Source of the DNA: Tetranychus cinnabarinus
Taxonomy: Eukaryota; Arthropoda; Arachnida; Trombidiformes; Tetranychidae
Reading direction: 5' to 3'
Length of the DNA: 64,000 bases
Assembly (NCBI GenBank): GCA_022266195.1
Contig: WHVY01000004.1
Coordinates: forward strand, 1,319,501 to 1,383,500
Below the pieces are notes generated by a model. It was not told the DNA's origin. It worked only from the letters and a program-made list of their open reading frames with translations, and made no database searches. Of the stretch, positions 36,271 to 46,825 are shown piece after piece. A program made the position numbers and the translations under genes. How positions within the stretch are numbered: the stretch's first letter is position 1; each line of letters opens with the position of its first letter.

Positions 36271-39200
36271 ATGATTACCAACGATATCCAAGTTATTAAA
36301 TTGACCAAGACGAATTATTATGTTTGGAAAAGATCCATCGAAACCATCTGTAAATCCAAAGGAATACTTCAAGTCCTCGACGGTTCATCATCACGTCCAT
36401 CTGAATATAATGCTGATGAGATTCTCACTCTAACTCAACGTGACATCACCAGAAGAAACACCGAAATCAATGAATGGGATGTCAAGGATTCCACTGCTCA
36501 ACAACTAATAATGCTTAGTATTGATTCCGAAGATGTAAGTCTAACAAGTTTATTTATTAATGCTACCACTGCTCATGAAATGTTTACCAATATAATTAAT
36601 TTTCGAGAAGAGCGAACTAAACAAAGCTCATTTAGTGTCAAAAGAAAAATAGTTGAAGTAAAGTTCACTTCGGCTCACACAGTTGCTAGTTATTTCTCCG
36701 AACTTGAGACTGCTATTAAGTTAAATAAAGATCGTAAAATTGATGTTGATGAAGAAAATCTTGTGATGAAAGTTTTGGATGATTTACCAATTGTTTATGA
36801 AAATTTTAGACAAAATATTGAAATGAGAATAGATACAGGTGATTCAATTACTCTAGCTCAGTTGAAAGCTAATCTCTTGCGAACAGAGAAACGTTTAAAT
36901 GAAGGTAACCCAAGTAAGAAAGGTGAAGCCTTGTTAGTTAAACCTGCGAATAAAATTCATTATAATGTGAAAGATAAATTTTGTTTCAATTGTGGTCTTA
37001 AAGGACATCTGAAGAATGATTGTAGAAGAAGAGCAAACAGCAACAATAACAATAATTTATTTAGAAATAACATAAATAACAATAACAGAAACAATTGGAA
37101 TGCTCAATCAAGTAACTTCAAACATAATTCAAATCGATTCAACAGTCAGAATAGAAGTAACAATAATCTCAGTAGTAACAGCAATTTTAATCGACAAAAT
37201 TACTCAAATTATAGCAACAATAACTTCAGAGGTAACAGAAACTTCCAACGCCAAAACAATGTTAACTTACCTTCCAATAGAAATAATTATCAAAACAGAA
37301 ATACCGAACAACAAGCTAATTTAGCTTTGAATAACAATGAAAATGAAATGAGTCATGAACATGATATCGCTTATACAGCTCATGAAAATAGATCAAATGA
37401 GTTAGTTTGGTATTGGGATTCAGGTTGTTCCTATCACTGTACAAGTGACATCAATAGTTTTACTGAATTTGTTGAATTAGAAGAACCAATACCTTTGACG
37501 ATTGGAGATGGGAATAAAATTACTGGAATAGCTAAAGGTACTGTATTAGCTAAATGCTTTGATGGTAAAAAGTGGAATAATTGTAAGCTTGAAAATGTGT
37601 TATTTACTCCTCGACTTGGTAAGTTTAACCTGTTTTCATGGATGCAAGCAATGAAAAAAGGTTTTAAATTATTCTCTTCATTAGAAGGAACTGAAATTTC
37701 TGATAGTAAAACTGGTAAAGTATTGATGACTTGTAAACCAGTTGGTAATTCTTTTGTTTTAAATTTGAAGACAAGAAAAGATGAAAATAATTTTGCTTTA
37801 GTTGTTAAAGATACTTCACTTAGTGAGTGGCATAAAAGACTTGCACATGTAAACGTCCATAAAATAATTGAAATGTCCAAAGAAGGATTGTTACCTAAAA
37901 TTAAGATTGATTGTGACCCTAATAAATTTGTTTGTGATGGATGTATGAAGGGAAAAATGTGTTCGAAGTCATTCAAGACTGCTGTACCTAGAGAAATGAA
38001 GGTTGGTGAAGCTTTTCATTGTGATCTTGTTGGTCCAATGGAGGTTTCATCAATTAGAGGTTCAAATTATGCTTTAGTTATAAAAGATGAGTTCAGTTCT
38101 TTTCGATCAATTTACTTTATTACTCACAAATCTGATACTTTTACTAAAATTGATGAACACATTAAAGAAACAGAAAAGGTTACCGGTTCAAAGGTAAAAA
38201 TAATGAGGTCCGATAATGGACTAGAGTTTGTTAATTGTAAAGTTGAAACAATTTTGAAAAACAATGTGATTACTCACGAGTTGAGTTGTCCATACACTCC
38301 TCAACAGAATGGACTGATTGAAAGAGAGAATCGATCAATTGCTGAATTAGCTCGCTCAATGTTGTTCGCGAGTAAATTACCTAAAAAACTGTGGGCCGAA
38401 GCCATGAACACTGCTGTCTATGTGATGAATTTAGTAATCAACAAAAAACATAAAGGTATAACACCATATGAGCTTTGGTACAATAAAAAACCTTGTTATG
38501 ACCATCTTCGCGTTTTTGGTTGTGTTGTTTACGTTAAAATACCTGATCAACAAAGAAAGAAGTGGGACGCAAAGTCCAAGAAATGTATCTTCATCGGTTA
38601 TACCGAATCAACAAAAAACTATCGTGTTTACGATCCATTTTCAAACAAAATTAGTGTAACCTGTAATGTGAAATTTTCTGAAAATGATGACAATGGCGAA
38701 GTTACAATTGATAGTGTTAACAATGATGAAGTTGTTAACTTAAGAAAATTATGTGGAGTAAATGATGAAGGTGAAAATGAAGATGATAATGACTCTGATA
38801 GTGATGAGACTATCATTTATGACCCACTTGATGAGGACGAAGTAACCAATCTAAATCTGAAAGGAAATTCATTCGTTAACATGTGTCTTGCTTCTATTTC
38901 TGATAACATATTAGAACCATTAAGTTATGATGAAGCGATGAGTTCAGCAGATTCAGTTAATTGGTTGGAAGCAATGAAAGATGAAATGAAATCTTTAAAT
39001 GACAACAATGTTTATGATTTAGTTGAACTTCCAAAAGGTAAACGAGTAATTTCATGTCGATGGGTTTACCGAATTAAACGAAAAAGTGATGGAACCATTG
39101 AGAGATTTAAAGCTAGATTGGTAGCTAAAGGCTACTCTCAAAAATATGGAGTCGACTATTTTGAGACTTACAGTCCAGTTGCTCGTTATGACTCGATACG

Positions 39201-40440
39201 AGCAATACTTTCAATTGCTGCTGCTAACAAAATGTATTTATTACAGTTCGACGTTAAAACTGCATTTCTTTATGGCGATCTCTACGAGGAAATTTATATG
39301 CAGCAACCAGTTGGGTTTGACGATAAAAGTGGTAAAGTGTTTAAATTAAAGAAAGGCTTGTATGGCCTGAAACAAGCTCCACGTCAGTGGAATGCAAAAA
39401 TTGTTGAGTTCTTTACGAACCATAAATTTACTCAGTGCAAAGCTGATCAATGTATTTTTGTTAACAATCAAAATTTCCTAACTATTTGTGTCATTTATGT
39501 TGATGACGGACTGGTTATTAGTACTAACAAAAATGAACTTGAAAAATTAACTAATTCTTTGTCAAAAGCTTTCGATATGAAGTTTCAATCTCCTCAAGTT
39601 TTTGTAGGTATGGAGATTATCCAGAGTCTAGATCGTTCATCTATCAAAATCAAGCAATCAGCTTACATTAAATCATTGCTGAAACGATTTCACATGGAAA
39701 ATTGTAAACCAATTGGTTCTCCTGGCGATCCCAACTTGAAACTGATCGCAACTAATGATGCTCCTGATGCATCAATTCCTTACCAAGAAGCTGTTGGTGC
39801 TTTATTGTACCTGTCCATCATCTCTCGTCCTGACATTACCTTCCAGGTCAACAAAGCCAGTCAATTCAATTCATGTTATAATGACATTCATTGGGGAGCA
39901 ATCAAGAAAATCTTCCGGTACCTTAAAGGTACAATTGATCATGGCATCATTTACAATTATCCCAATCCTGATCTTCAATTAAATGGTTATTGTGATGCTG
40001 ACTTTGGTGGTGATCTCGTCAAAAGGAAGTCAACAAATGGTTTTACCGTAACACTTGGAGATTCACCAGTTTCTTGGGCTTCGAGACTTCAGAAAAGTGT
40101 CGCTTTGTCGACTACTGAAGCTGAATACGTTTCGATTAGTGAATGCACCAAAGATGTTTTGTGGTACATTCAGTTACTAACTGAATTACATGTCAATTTG
40201 ACCACTCCAATCACCATTTACAGCGACAATCAAGGAGCGATCCTTTTATCGAAAAATAGCTGCCTACCGAAACTAACCAAGCATATTGATATGCGATTTC
40301 ATTTCATTCGAGATCATCAAGAAAATGGTAAAATAAGAATTGAATACATTCCAACAACTAAACAACCAGCCGATATGCTAACTAAATCGTTAACACCAGC
40401 AAATTTAAGCAAATGTATCAATTTGCTCAACATCAGTTAA
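36271..40440 (+). CDS. Copia-type Gag-Pol polyprotein
   Basis: A single 1389-codon frame with no stop or shift encodes all functions. Gag (UBN2-like, about 1-210) is followed by a zinc knuckle CFNCGLKGHLKNDC (about 236) and an Asn-rich linker. The aspartic protease has DSGCS (about 382). The GAG-pre-integrase segment has SEWHKRLAHVN. The integrase core has HCDLVGP, SDNGLEF and NGLIERENR. Reverse transcriptase includes WVYRIKRKSDG, FDVKTAFLYGDL, LYGLKQAPRQW and YVDD (about 1075). RNase H has DADFGGD, STTEAEY and IYSDNQGA. The order protease-integrase-RT-RNase H defines the copia group. All expected catalytic motifs are present, so the element could be active. Gag would need to be made from the same frame by processing or splicing; no frameshift site is present. 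Confidence 0.97.
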   Translation: MITNDIQVIKLTKTNYYVWKRSIETICKSKGILQVLDGSSSRPSEYNADEILTLTQRDITRRNTEINEWDVKDSTAQQLIMLSIDSEDVSLTSLFINATTAHEMFTNIINFREERTKQSSFSVKRKIVEVKFTSAHTVASYFSELETAIKLNKDRKIDVDEENLVMKVLDDLPIVYENFRQNIEMRIDTGDSITLAQLKANLLRTEKRLNEGNPSKKGEALLVKPANKIHYNVKDKFCFNCGLKGHLKNDCRRRANSNNNNNLFRNNINNNNRNNWNAQSSNFKHNSNRFNSQNRSNNNLSSNSNFNRQNYSNYSNNNFRGNRNFQRQNNVNLPSNRNNYQNRNTEQQANLALNNNENEMSHEHDIAYTAHENRSNELVWYWDSGCSYHCTSDINSFTEFVELEEPIPLTIGDGNKITGIAKGTVLAKCFDGKKWNNCKLENVLFTPRLGKFNLFSWMQAMKKGFKLFSSLEGTEISDSKTGKVLMTCKPVGNSFVLNLKTRKDENNFALVVKDTSLSEWHKRLAHVNVHKIIEMSKEGLLPKIKIDCDPNKFVCDGCMKGKMCSKSFKTAVPREMKVGEAFHCDLVGPMEVSSIRGSNYALVIKDEFSSFRSIYFITHKSDTFTKIDEHIKETEKVTGSKVKIMRSDNGLEFVNCKVETILKNNVITHELSCPYTPQQNGLIERENRSIAELARSMLFASKLPKKLWAEAMNTAVYVMNLVINKKHKGITPYELWYNKKPCYDHLRVFGCVVYVKIPDQQRKKWDAKSKKCIFIGYTESTKNYRVYDPFSNKISVTCNVKFSENDDNGEVTIDSVNNDEVVNLRKLCGVNDEGENEDDNDSDSDETIIYDPLDEDEVTNLNLKGNSFVNMCLASISDNILEPLSYDEAMSSADSVNWLEAMKDEMKSLNDNNVYDLVELPKGKRVISCRWVYRIKRKSDGTIERFKARLVAKGYSQKYGVDYFETYSPVARYDSIRAILSIAAANKMYLLQFDVKTAFLYGDLYEEIYMQQPVGFDDKSGKVFKLKKGLYGLKQAPRQWNAKIVEFFTNHKFTQCKADQCIFVNNQNFLTICVIYVDDGLVISTNKNELEKLTNSLSKAFDMKFQSPQVFVGMEIIQSLDRSSIKIKQSAYIKSLLKRFHMENCKPIGSPGDPNLKLIATNDAPDASIPYQEAVGALLYLSIISRPDITFQVNKASQFNSCYNDIHWGAIKKIFRYLKGTIDHGIIYNYPNPDLQLNGYCDADFGGDLVKRKSTNGFTVTLGDSPVSWASRLQKSVALSTTEAEYVSISECTKDVLWYIQLLTELHVNLTTPITIYSDNQGAILLSKNSCLPKLTKHIDMRFHFIRDHQENGKIRIEYIPTTKQPADMLTKSLTPANLSKCINLLNIS

Positions 40441-40454
40441 TTGTGTTTGTTCAT

Positions 40455-40466
40455 AGCAAGGGAGGC
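40455..40466 (+). promoter_or_regulatory. Polypurine tract
   Basis: AGCAAGGGAGGC lies immediately before the 3' LTR. It is purine-rich and correctly placed to prime plus-strand DNA synthesis. Confidence 0.8.
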
Positions 40467-41536
40467 TGTTGGTTGAAAATATCAACTTTACTTGATTTAT
40501 CACAACTTAAACTAACCTTTCTCTTTATTTAAATGCTCAATATGACATATTAGTCATGATTTACCTTCAATCTAAATTCATTTCAATTTTTGACTTTTTT
40601 CCCTTTTTCTCGTTTCATCTTCCATCTTCACCAATAATGACTCTGACTAACATTCAACACTTAATTCACTCATAGTTCATCATCATGAACTTAATGATTA
40701 ATAATTAGTTTTGACCTGATAAGTCATTTCAGTGATAACTATGAAAAACCCTTATTTTGACCTTTTCCCATACATTTCACCACATGAAGCTACTGAATCA
40801 GGAACCTCTGATATTCCTCGATATTTCTACATATCGTTAGCTTCCTCTCGTTGAGACAAATCTGGTGGTAACATTTGTTTACCTGTACAACTCATAGTTC
40901 ATGAGAAAACCTCAGTTTCTCCATGAACTATGAACCCTCAAAAGTCCCAGGGAAAGTGTCCACTGTACCTCAACCATTCAACCTAATAACTTGATTCTTT
41001 CTTTAATCATTTACTATTCACCTACTCTAACTAACTACAACACCTAATTTCACCCCTTAAACCTAGAAGCTATTTTGACCCTTCAACTTGACCATTTTTA
41101 CTTGCTTAAGCTATTTTCAACCTCTTGCTACAAACAAACACAAATCCCTAGAGGAACTCACATTCCTTGGTTTTCTTCCACTTGTCCATCTTAACCGTCA
41201 AACAAACTCTTACTCACCGAGGACTCAAAAGGGCTGTCTTACCTGCCCTACTATAAATACCTGAAATGTCACCTTAACACTTATGGTGTATTTTTTGTCT
41301 TATGTTGAGACCATTTCAACTTAACTAGTTTTTGTATCATTACTGTATTGTCCTCTTGGTGTTAATTTACTTTTAGTTGAATTGTCAATTGCTTCTTCAT
41401 CATCTTTAACAATTTTGAATAAACTTGTTTAAATTGAATATCTTGACTTCATGTCTGTTTTGGTCTGAATATTGATCGTGTGTTTTGTTTTATTTGATTC
41501 ATCTTAACCTTATTGAATTCACCATCATAACCAACA
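40467..41536 (+). repeat. 3' LTR of the copia-type element
   Basis: This 1070-base copy has the same length and, as far as I can see, the same sequence as the 5' LTR. It ends CCAACA next to the target duplication ATGTA. Confidence 0.95.
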
Positions 41537-41965
41537 ATGTACAAGGTGGATTTCAATTGATGGAGAATAACTCAGATAACATATTCAAGAATTGCTGGTT
41601 TTCATCTCTACTTTCTTACATAGAAAAGGACAAATTAGAATTGAGTTCCAAAATGCAAGTTTTATTCTACTTCTCGATGAATGTGGAAAAATTGGAGACG
41701 AAGTCATTCTTTAGAATGTCCAAAACGTCAACTTAATTGTGTTCTGAAGTTATATTTTTACAAACATTTTCACGAATTCGTTGATGTTCTTATTAGTCAA
41801 TGTTAAATTGTTTTCTCCAAATTAGTGCTTACGTTCAAATTAGTGCCAAATTATTATACTGTGTTTGCGCTAAATTATCTACTATTCAACGTATAACATT
41901 TACGAGTTATTTTCCAGCACTGTTTTGTGAACAAATAGATTTAAATTATCAATGTAAGTTTTATA

Positions 41966-42262
41966 CTGTCAAACCTCCGATAATGTCACACTCTCAAAAT
42001 GTCACAGAGTCATGGTAACGAAATTAAACAATTTAATTTAATTCAGTTTTTTAATTAAATAAATTTTGCAAGGACTTCAATCATGGTTTTAATTGGGTAT
42101 ATTATACGAATTGCCCAATTAAACATCAAAAATCTCAAAATTAAATTCAAAATTAATTTTTTTTGTTAAATAAGATTCGTAAAAAGGCTATTCCACCTAG
42201 AAATTATGTAAAAATAGCCAAAACGCTAATCCCACGAAGTGACATTATTGGAGGTTTGACAG
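41966..42262. repeat. MITE-like element, TA-flanked (CTGTCAAACCTCC ends)
   Basis: The left end CTGTCAAACCTCCGATAATG is mirrored at the right end with one mismatch over about 24 bases, and TA lies outside both ends. At 297 bases with no complete gene it fits a Tc1/mariner-type MITE. It covers the start of a weak open frame at 42,163, which I therefore do not call a gene. Confidence 0.75.
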
Positions 42263-42498
42263 TAATGTCAATTATTTTCATTCATTCAATCATTTGTATT
42301 GTTTTTGTATACATTTTGTATCGAGCATATTATATTATATGCAAAGTCTAATTTTTCAGATTGGCCCATGAATTCATCTATTCTAATTTCACGAGATCTC
42401 CACCCAAAGTGTCTCAATCATGAACAAGCGAATAATGAATTATATATTTTTGTCAACATTTCAAATGCCCATTAACTTCATCAAAAAAATATTATAAG

Positions 42499-43746
42499 GA
42501 CAACGTCTTACCATTGGTGCTAGAAAAATTTAACAAAAAGGAAGGTATTGATGACAATATCAATAATGTAAGGATGTTTTTTTGGCATTATTTTTGTCTT
42601 ACCCTATTTGATAATGGAGAGACAAGTATTTGTATTCATCCTCAAATCTATAAGGAAATTTTACAACATATGCAAGACCAAGAAAGAAACCAGCTAAAAT
42701 GTCAATTGAATAAATTATATAAGGATCGAATTGAAGCTCTTTCAAAAATGCTCCATTCATACAATTTGGATATGTATTTCAAGCCGGTAAGATTTTATAT
42801 GCAATACTTGAATCCAATTTACTAATCCATTAATTTAATTTCTGTAGGAGTTAATTGGCAAAGTATCTCGAACAATCAATCTCTCAATCTCGTAAATATC
42901 TCGAAGTAGCCCTACAATATTAGTTCAAGATTCAGAGTTTGTAAAAAGTTTGCCAGTAGAAATAAATAAAGTATCAGAACAAAATTGTAAAACGGATCCT
43001 GTGACACAATCATATGGAACAAGTTATTCCGGATCAAATCAATCGAAAGAAGAAAGTTTGAATGAGTTTTGTAATATTCCTACATTCATTCAAGCCTTAG
43101 TCATATAAGCTAACGTAAATTAAATTGATAAATTTTTAGTTTATTTTTGAACAGATCTTCATTGAAATAGTTGAAAAAAGTTTGGTTTTAGATTTGGTAA
43201 TAAAAAAATTGATTTCACTGAAATTGCAAAAATTGAAGAACTTGATAATGCTAAACAAATAACTCCAACTAAATTTATTGAACAAATTAAAACGATGAGT
43301 GATTATACTCCGCAGAAGCCACATACGTCAGGAATAAGTTGTCAAATTAACAAGGTATGTTCAACCAGATTTCAATGTTTAAATTTGCTATAATTGCTGC
43401 AAACACTTTGTTTTAATCATTTTAGGAAAAATATTGCCTTTTCAAAAACTATAGTCGCTATAAATATTACATTATTCATATGGCATCAGGGCGTACTTTT
43501 TCTCATAAAGAAAAATTCGAATATTGTATTAGCTGGATGGATTCAATAAAACCAGATGGTGGAATCAGAACTTTGAACAGTTGTAAATTACACGAAGGAC
43601 AATGTACTTACGTAGCTAAAGGATCTCAAGAAAAAGGCAACATTGCTTCTCATATTGAAAGACATTTTTTCATATTAATTTGCGGTTTATGTAAGGCAAG
43701 CATCAAATGGCGAACTAATCTATCTGAACATTTTAAACTTCATTAA
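42499..43746 (+). pseudogene. Zinc-finger-like gene, probably broken
   Basis: Exon-like blocks with good splice signals are 42,499-42,786 (donor GTAAGA), 42,848-43,108 or part of it, 43,192-43,354 (donor GTATGT) and 43,426-43,746. The first encodes DNGETSICIHPQIYKE and a basic helix-rich stretch. The last encodes a C2H2-type finger, CGLCKASIKWRTNLSEHFKLH, preceded by an imperfect one ending HIERH. The second block continues in the first block's frame but has an in-frame TAA after INLSIS before frame-consistent, protein-like sequence (VQDSEFVKSLPVE) resumes, and it ends in another stop. I recognise no family. It may be a decayed DNA-binding gene, or two short genes. It sits between MITEs in the degraded zone. 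Confidence 0.4.
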
Positions 43747-45668
43747 CTACTAACCTGTAAATATAAAATTAACTTTTTCTTTTTTGGGAACTTTCGTAAA
43801 ATTACCTTGTGTAACCTTTCACCATTGTAATTAACGAAAAATTGTTATTATTTGTTAGCAACATCAGCATTATAATTGAATAATGTATCTTGAAATAGTA
43901 AAGTTTTGATAATCGAATCACTTTGTTAATTAAACTTGATTAATACAGTAACGAATAATTTTTAAATTAATTAGGTACCCATGAATGAACAATTAGCCCG
44001 TAAAATGTTACATGTTAATAAGAAGTGTGCCACCGGGTTTTATGCTTTTTTGTATTATCGTAATTTGTCTTTGATACAAGAGTAAACGAAGAAGTGATTG
44101 AAAAGTGTTAAAATCATTATTGTTTTAGCTCCATTATTTAATCAACCATTTCATTTTACAGTGATCACTCAGAAAATGCACATAAATTTTTCAATGGTCC
44201 CTTCTGAGGAGGGGTTAAGATTAATTTCGATTTTGTCAAATTTAATTTCAATTTATCTCGTTCTTAATTAGCTTAATTCAACTTTTGTTCGTGAAATTTT
44301 AATCAAAAAACTCCAAGAATCAATTTAAAATAAAAATCTGAATAAAACTAGTTTTATTAAGTGAGATTGAAAATCATGAAATTGACTACTCGATAAATAG
44401 TGAGAATAAGCTATTTCCACAGTGGTGCATTTTCTGAGTGATTACTGTAAACACGATTGAAGATGTACAACTGTAAATTGAAAGTTTAGTGAAAGTGATG
44501 ATATCGAATAAACTCTAAACTTTAGATAAACTTTAGATTTGTTTTCTTAATCAGGTTGATATCATATATGAGTTAAATTACAATTTACTGATTTTTTTAA
44601 TGTGGTTACATTATTGCCATAAATGATTATTGATTGTAACTTTATATATCTTGATTATGAAACTTATCTAATTTATCTAATTTAGACCCGCATGTAGTTG
44701 AGACGAAGATTTTCGTCTCAATTAGTTGTGTTACTATGTAATTTTCCTAATTATGTATAATTCTGATGATGCGCCAGTGTTACAAGAATGGATTAATGTC
44801 TCAGTACTCAGTACAGGTTAATTAGTTTAAGATCAGTACTTTCATCATGTTGTACATTTGTGGCTGCTTTTGTTTTTTCCTTCTCTTTTTAATGTTTTTG
44901 CGGTTTTTGTTTTATATCCAGGCAGTGTGAAAATTCGATTTCTTTAGGTAAGAAATGATTTGAAACCTAATTATTTTCAATTTCAGCTCGAACCCCTGCC
45001 AAGGAGAAATGTTGTGATAAAAGCTAAAGATTGGGAAGTAATCTGGTTGTTAATAGTTATTTGTTCAGCCTCTGATTTGGATATTCAACATCGAACCTAT
45101 TTCTAGTCAAAAATAATTTGGTCGACAAAGCACTTGCCTAGAAAATTATCAATCGAGAACTTCAAATAACAATGTAAGCAAAATAAAACTGTAAAATAAA
45201 TTAACAAATAAACTTAAACAATTAAAAAAACTACATTCATTCAAAATAATTACATTCAATTGAAGGGTAGAGTTACCCAAAATAAATTTCATGCAATTTT
45301 GTTTAAGGATAAGTAATATTGCATATTCACTTTAAAGTAGCTCCATCTATTGACATAATAACAAACATATTTAATGTTAAATTAATAACATCAGATGGCA
45401 ATACTGACACGCTTTATTTGGCTATTTGTTCATTAAACAAGGGTCTGGGGCTATCCTTACGTTAATAAAGTTAGTTAATCAAGTGTCAGATCAATGTTTA
45501 GGGTAAAATTGAAGAAGTAATTGTTTAATTAAAATTGATATTCAACTTAGCTTATCGTATTAAATTTATTATGTACTGAGTTGTTGTATAGAACTGATGT
45601 CTTCTACAATCTTGTTTTACTCCATCAAACTGTGTTCTTCCCTTTGAGGCTTGTGTGCATATTTCATA
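43747..45668. other. Non-coding DNA with one MITE
   Basis: Apart from the element at 44,159-44,447, I found no gene. A small perfect hairpin (TTGAGACGAA/TTCGTCTCAA) lies at about 44,697-44,721. The right end should contain the 5' UTR of the INO80-like gene. Confidence 0.5.
44159..44447. repeat. MITE-like element, TA-flanked (CAGTRATCACTCAG ends)
   Basis: CAGTGATCACTCAGAAAATG at the left is mirrored at the right with one mismatch over about 22-24 bases, with TA on both outer sides. The 289-base body is non-coding. It resembles a short Tc1/mariner derivative. Confidence 0.8.
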
Positions 45669-46584
45669 ATGATTTTTGATCAACAATCTGTCAAAAACAA
45701 TAAAAGACTTCCAAAACCTTGTCATCTCTACGAATTAGAAAAATATCTTAATTTGGATGCTTTCTTTCGTCAAATTACAAGAGTTGTCCCTGATTTCAAG
45801 TAAGATCTATTCTGTTTTGTCTTTTTTTGTGTGTTATTTTCGCTGGCTCAATATTTCTCAATAAAATATCTTTTACTTTAGCTCAACCAAATCATCAAAC
45901 TATGAAATTTCCTCATCTTCATCTTCATCTGCTTCTCCAAATCCAAGTGTTGCTGATGAACCTTCTCCCAATGAAGAACCAGCTCCTACTCCAGTCACAC
46001 AAATAAACAATGCTCCTACCATAAATCCACCAACCGATCTTTACTCTGACGAGTTCATGATCGATAATGTAAAGAAATGCAATGAAGATTCAATATTAAA
46101 TACTATTGTATATGATACTACCTTACCAGATACCATTCTTCAAGATGAACAAAGCTGTGAATCAAGTGATATGCAGACTCCAAGTGTATCAGATGAAATA
46201 AATTTCTCAAATCAACTTTCTGATGATACATTCAACACTGAAGGATCTAGAGGCTCATTATTGTCCCAATGTGCATCTCAACCTGACCAATGTGTTTCCG
46301 AACCGACAACTCTCACACAAATAAAATGTGTAACAGCGCCAACTACTCCAATAGGATCCAGGCCCAACAGTCCATCACTCACACCGAGTTATTCAAAAAC
46401 CAAAAAATGTGTCAAGAACAAAAGCAGTATTTCACGAGAAGTAAATATGACAGTGAAAAGGCGTAAGGTTTGGATTATGATTGCTCGTAAAGAGATTCCT
46501 CGAGCACAAAGGAAACAAACTTCTTCGAGAAAGAAGTTACTGGCCACTTGTCGAAAAATATCAAGAATGGCTACCAACAAATGA
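45669..46584 (+). CDS. INO80-like N-terminal protein, truncated (exons 45,669-45,799 and 45,882-46,584)
   Basis: The model gives 277 residues. The start (KPCHLYELEKYLNLDAFFRQI) resembles the conserved N-terminus of INO80, and the end (VKRRKVWIMIARKEIPRAQ, SSRKKLLATCRKI) resembles its DBINO domain, which binds actin-related proteins and DNA in the remodelling complex. Between them is a Ser/Pro/Thr-rich acidic stretch. The protein stops inside the DBINO domain (MATNK, stop). The whole SNF2 ATPase, about 1000 residues in family members, is absent, and the next gene lies on the other strand. It is either a 3'-truncated duplicate or a gene whose product would act only through its N-terminus. The frame itself is clean, so I keep it as a CDS, although a pseudogene is quite possible. 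Confidence 0.55.
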
Positions 46585-46825
46585 TGATTTTATTCATTTC
46601 ATAATCAATCTCTGAGCCAATATCGTATTCGATATGGTCTTGTTCAGAAAAAAATCCCGCGTTCAGGCCAAGATATTTAATTTAAGATCATGAAATCTCT
46701 GTACAAACTTAATTTTAGCGATTCCCAAAGCAAAGCAAAAGGAATCTCAGCTAAATCAATCAATACATCAATTCATTTCAAAATATACATGTGTTGTAAC
46801 AAAAATGACGAAATAAAAATTGATT

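Larger units (their letters stand above)
35058..41536 (+). mobile_element. Copia-type (Pseudoviridae) LTR retrotransposon, full length
   Basis: The 6479-base element is bounded by two 1070-base LTRs that begin TGTTGG and end CCAACA. The 5-base target duplication ATGTA lies at 35,053-35,057 and 41,537-41,541. By eye I found no difference between the LTRs. It has a primer site, one uninterrupted Gag-Pol frame and a polypurine tract. It looks recently inserted and structurally complete. The insertion point is inside the ATRX-like fragment. Confidence 0.97.
34028..41735 (+). pseudogene. ATRX-like SNF2 helicase fragment, split by a retrotransposon
   Basis: Coding starts after a CATCTAG acceptor at 34,027 and is open to 35,057, where the copia element enters. 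It resumes at 41,542. It shows the SNF2 ATPase lobe: motif I ILAHSMGLGKT, ALVLCPVNTIKNW, motif II DEGHVLKN (the ATRX-type DEGH), LTGTPLQNN, then NRFVNPISNGQHIDSTPDD, QRFDY and the YRYYLDN region, and an acidic Ser-rich tail. After the element the frame continues WFSSLLSYIEKDK and then shifts: the next stretch has LLDECGKIGDEVIL, typical of the start of helicase lobe 2, in another frame with a stop. The ADD domain, the upstream exons and the whole second lobe are absent. It is therefore a partial, non-functional copy of an ATRX/XNP chromatin remodeller. Confidence 0.8.

Noticed and set aside
37434..37976. 180-codon minus-strand frame in the retrotransposon
   Set aside because: Antisense shadow of the Gag-Pol frame.
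42163..42351. 62-codon plus-strand frame with a membrane-like tail
   Set aside because: Most of it lies within or across the end of a TA-flanked MITE.
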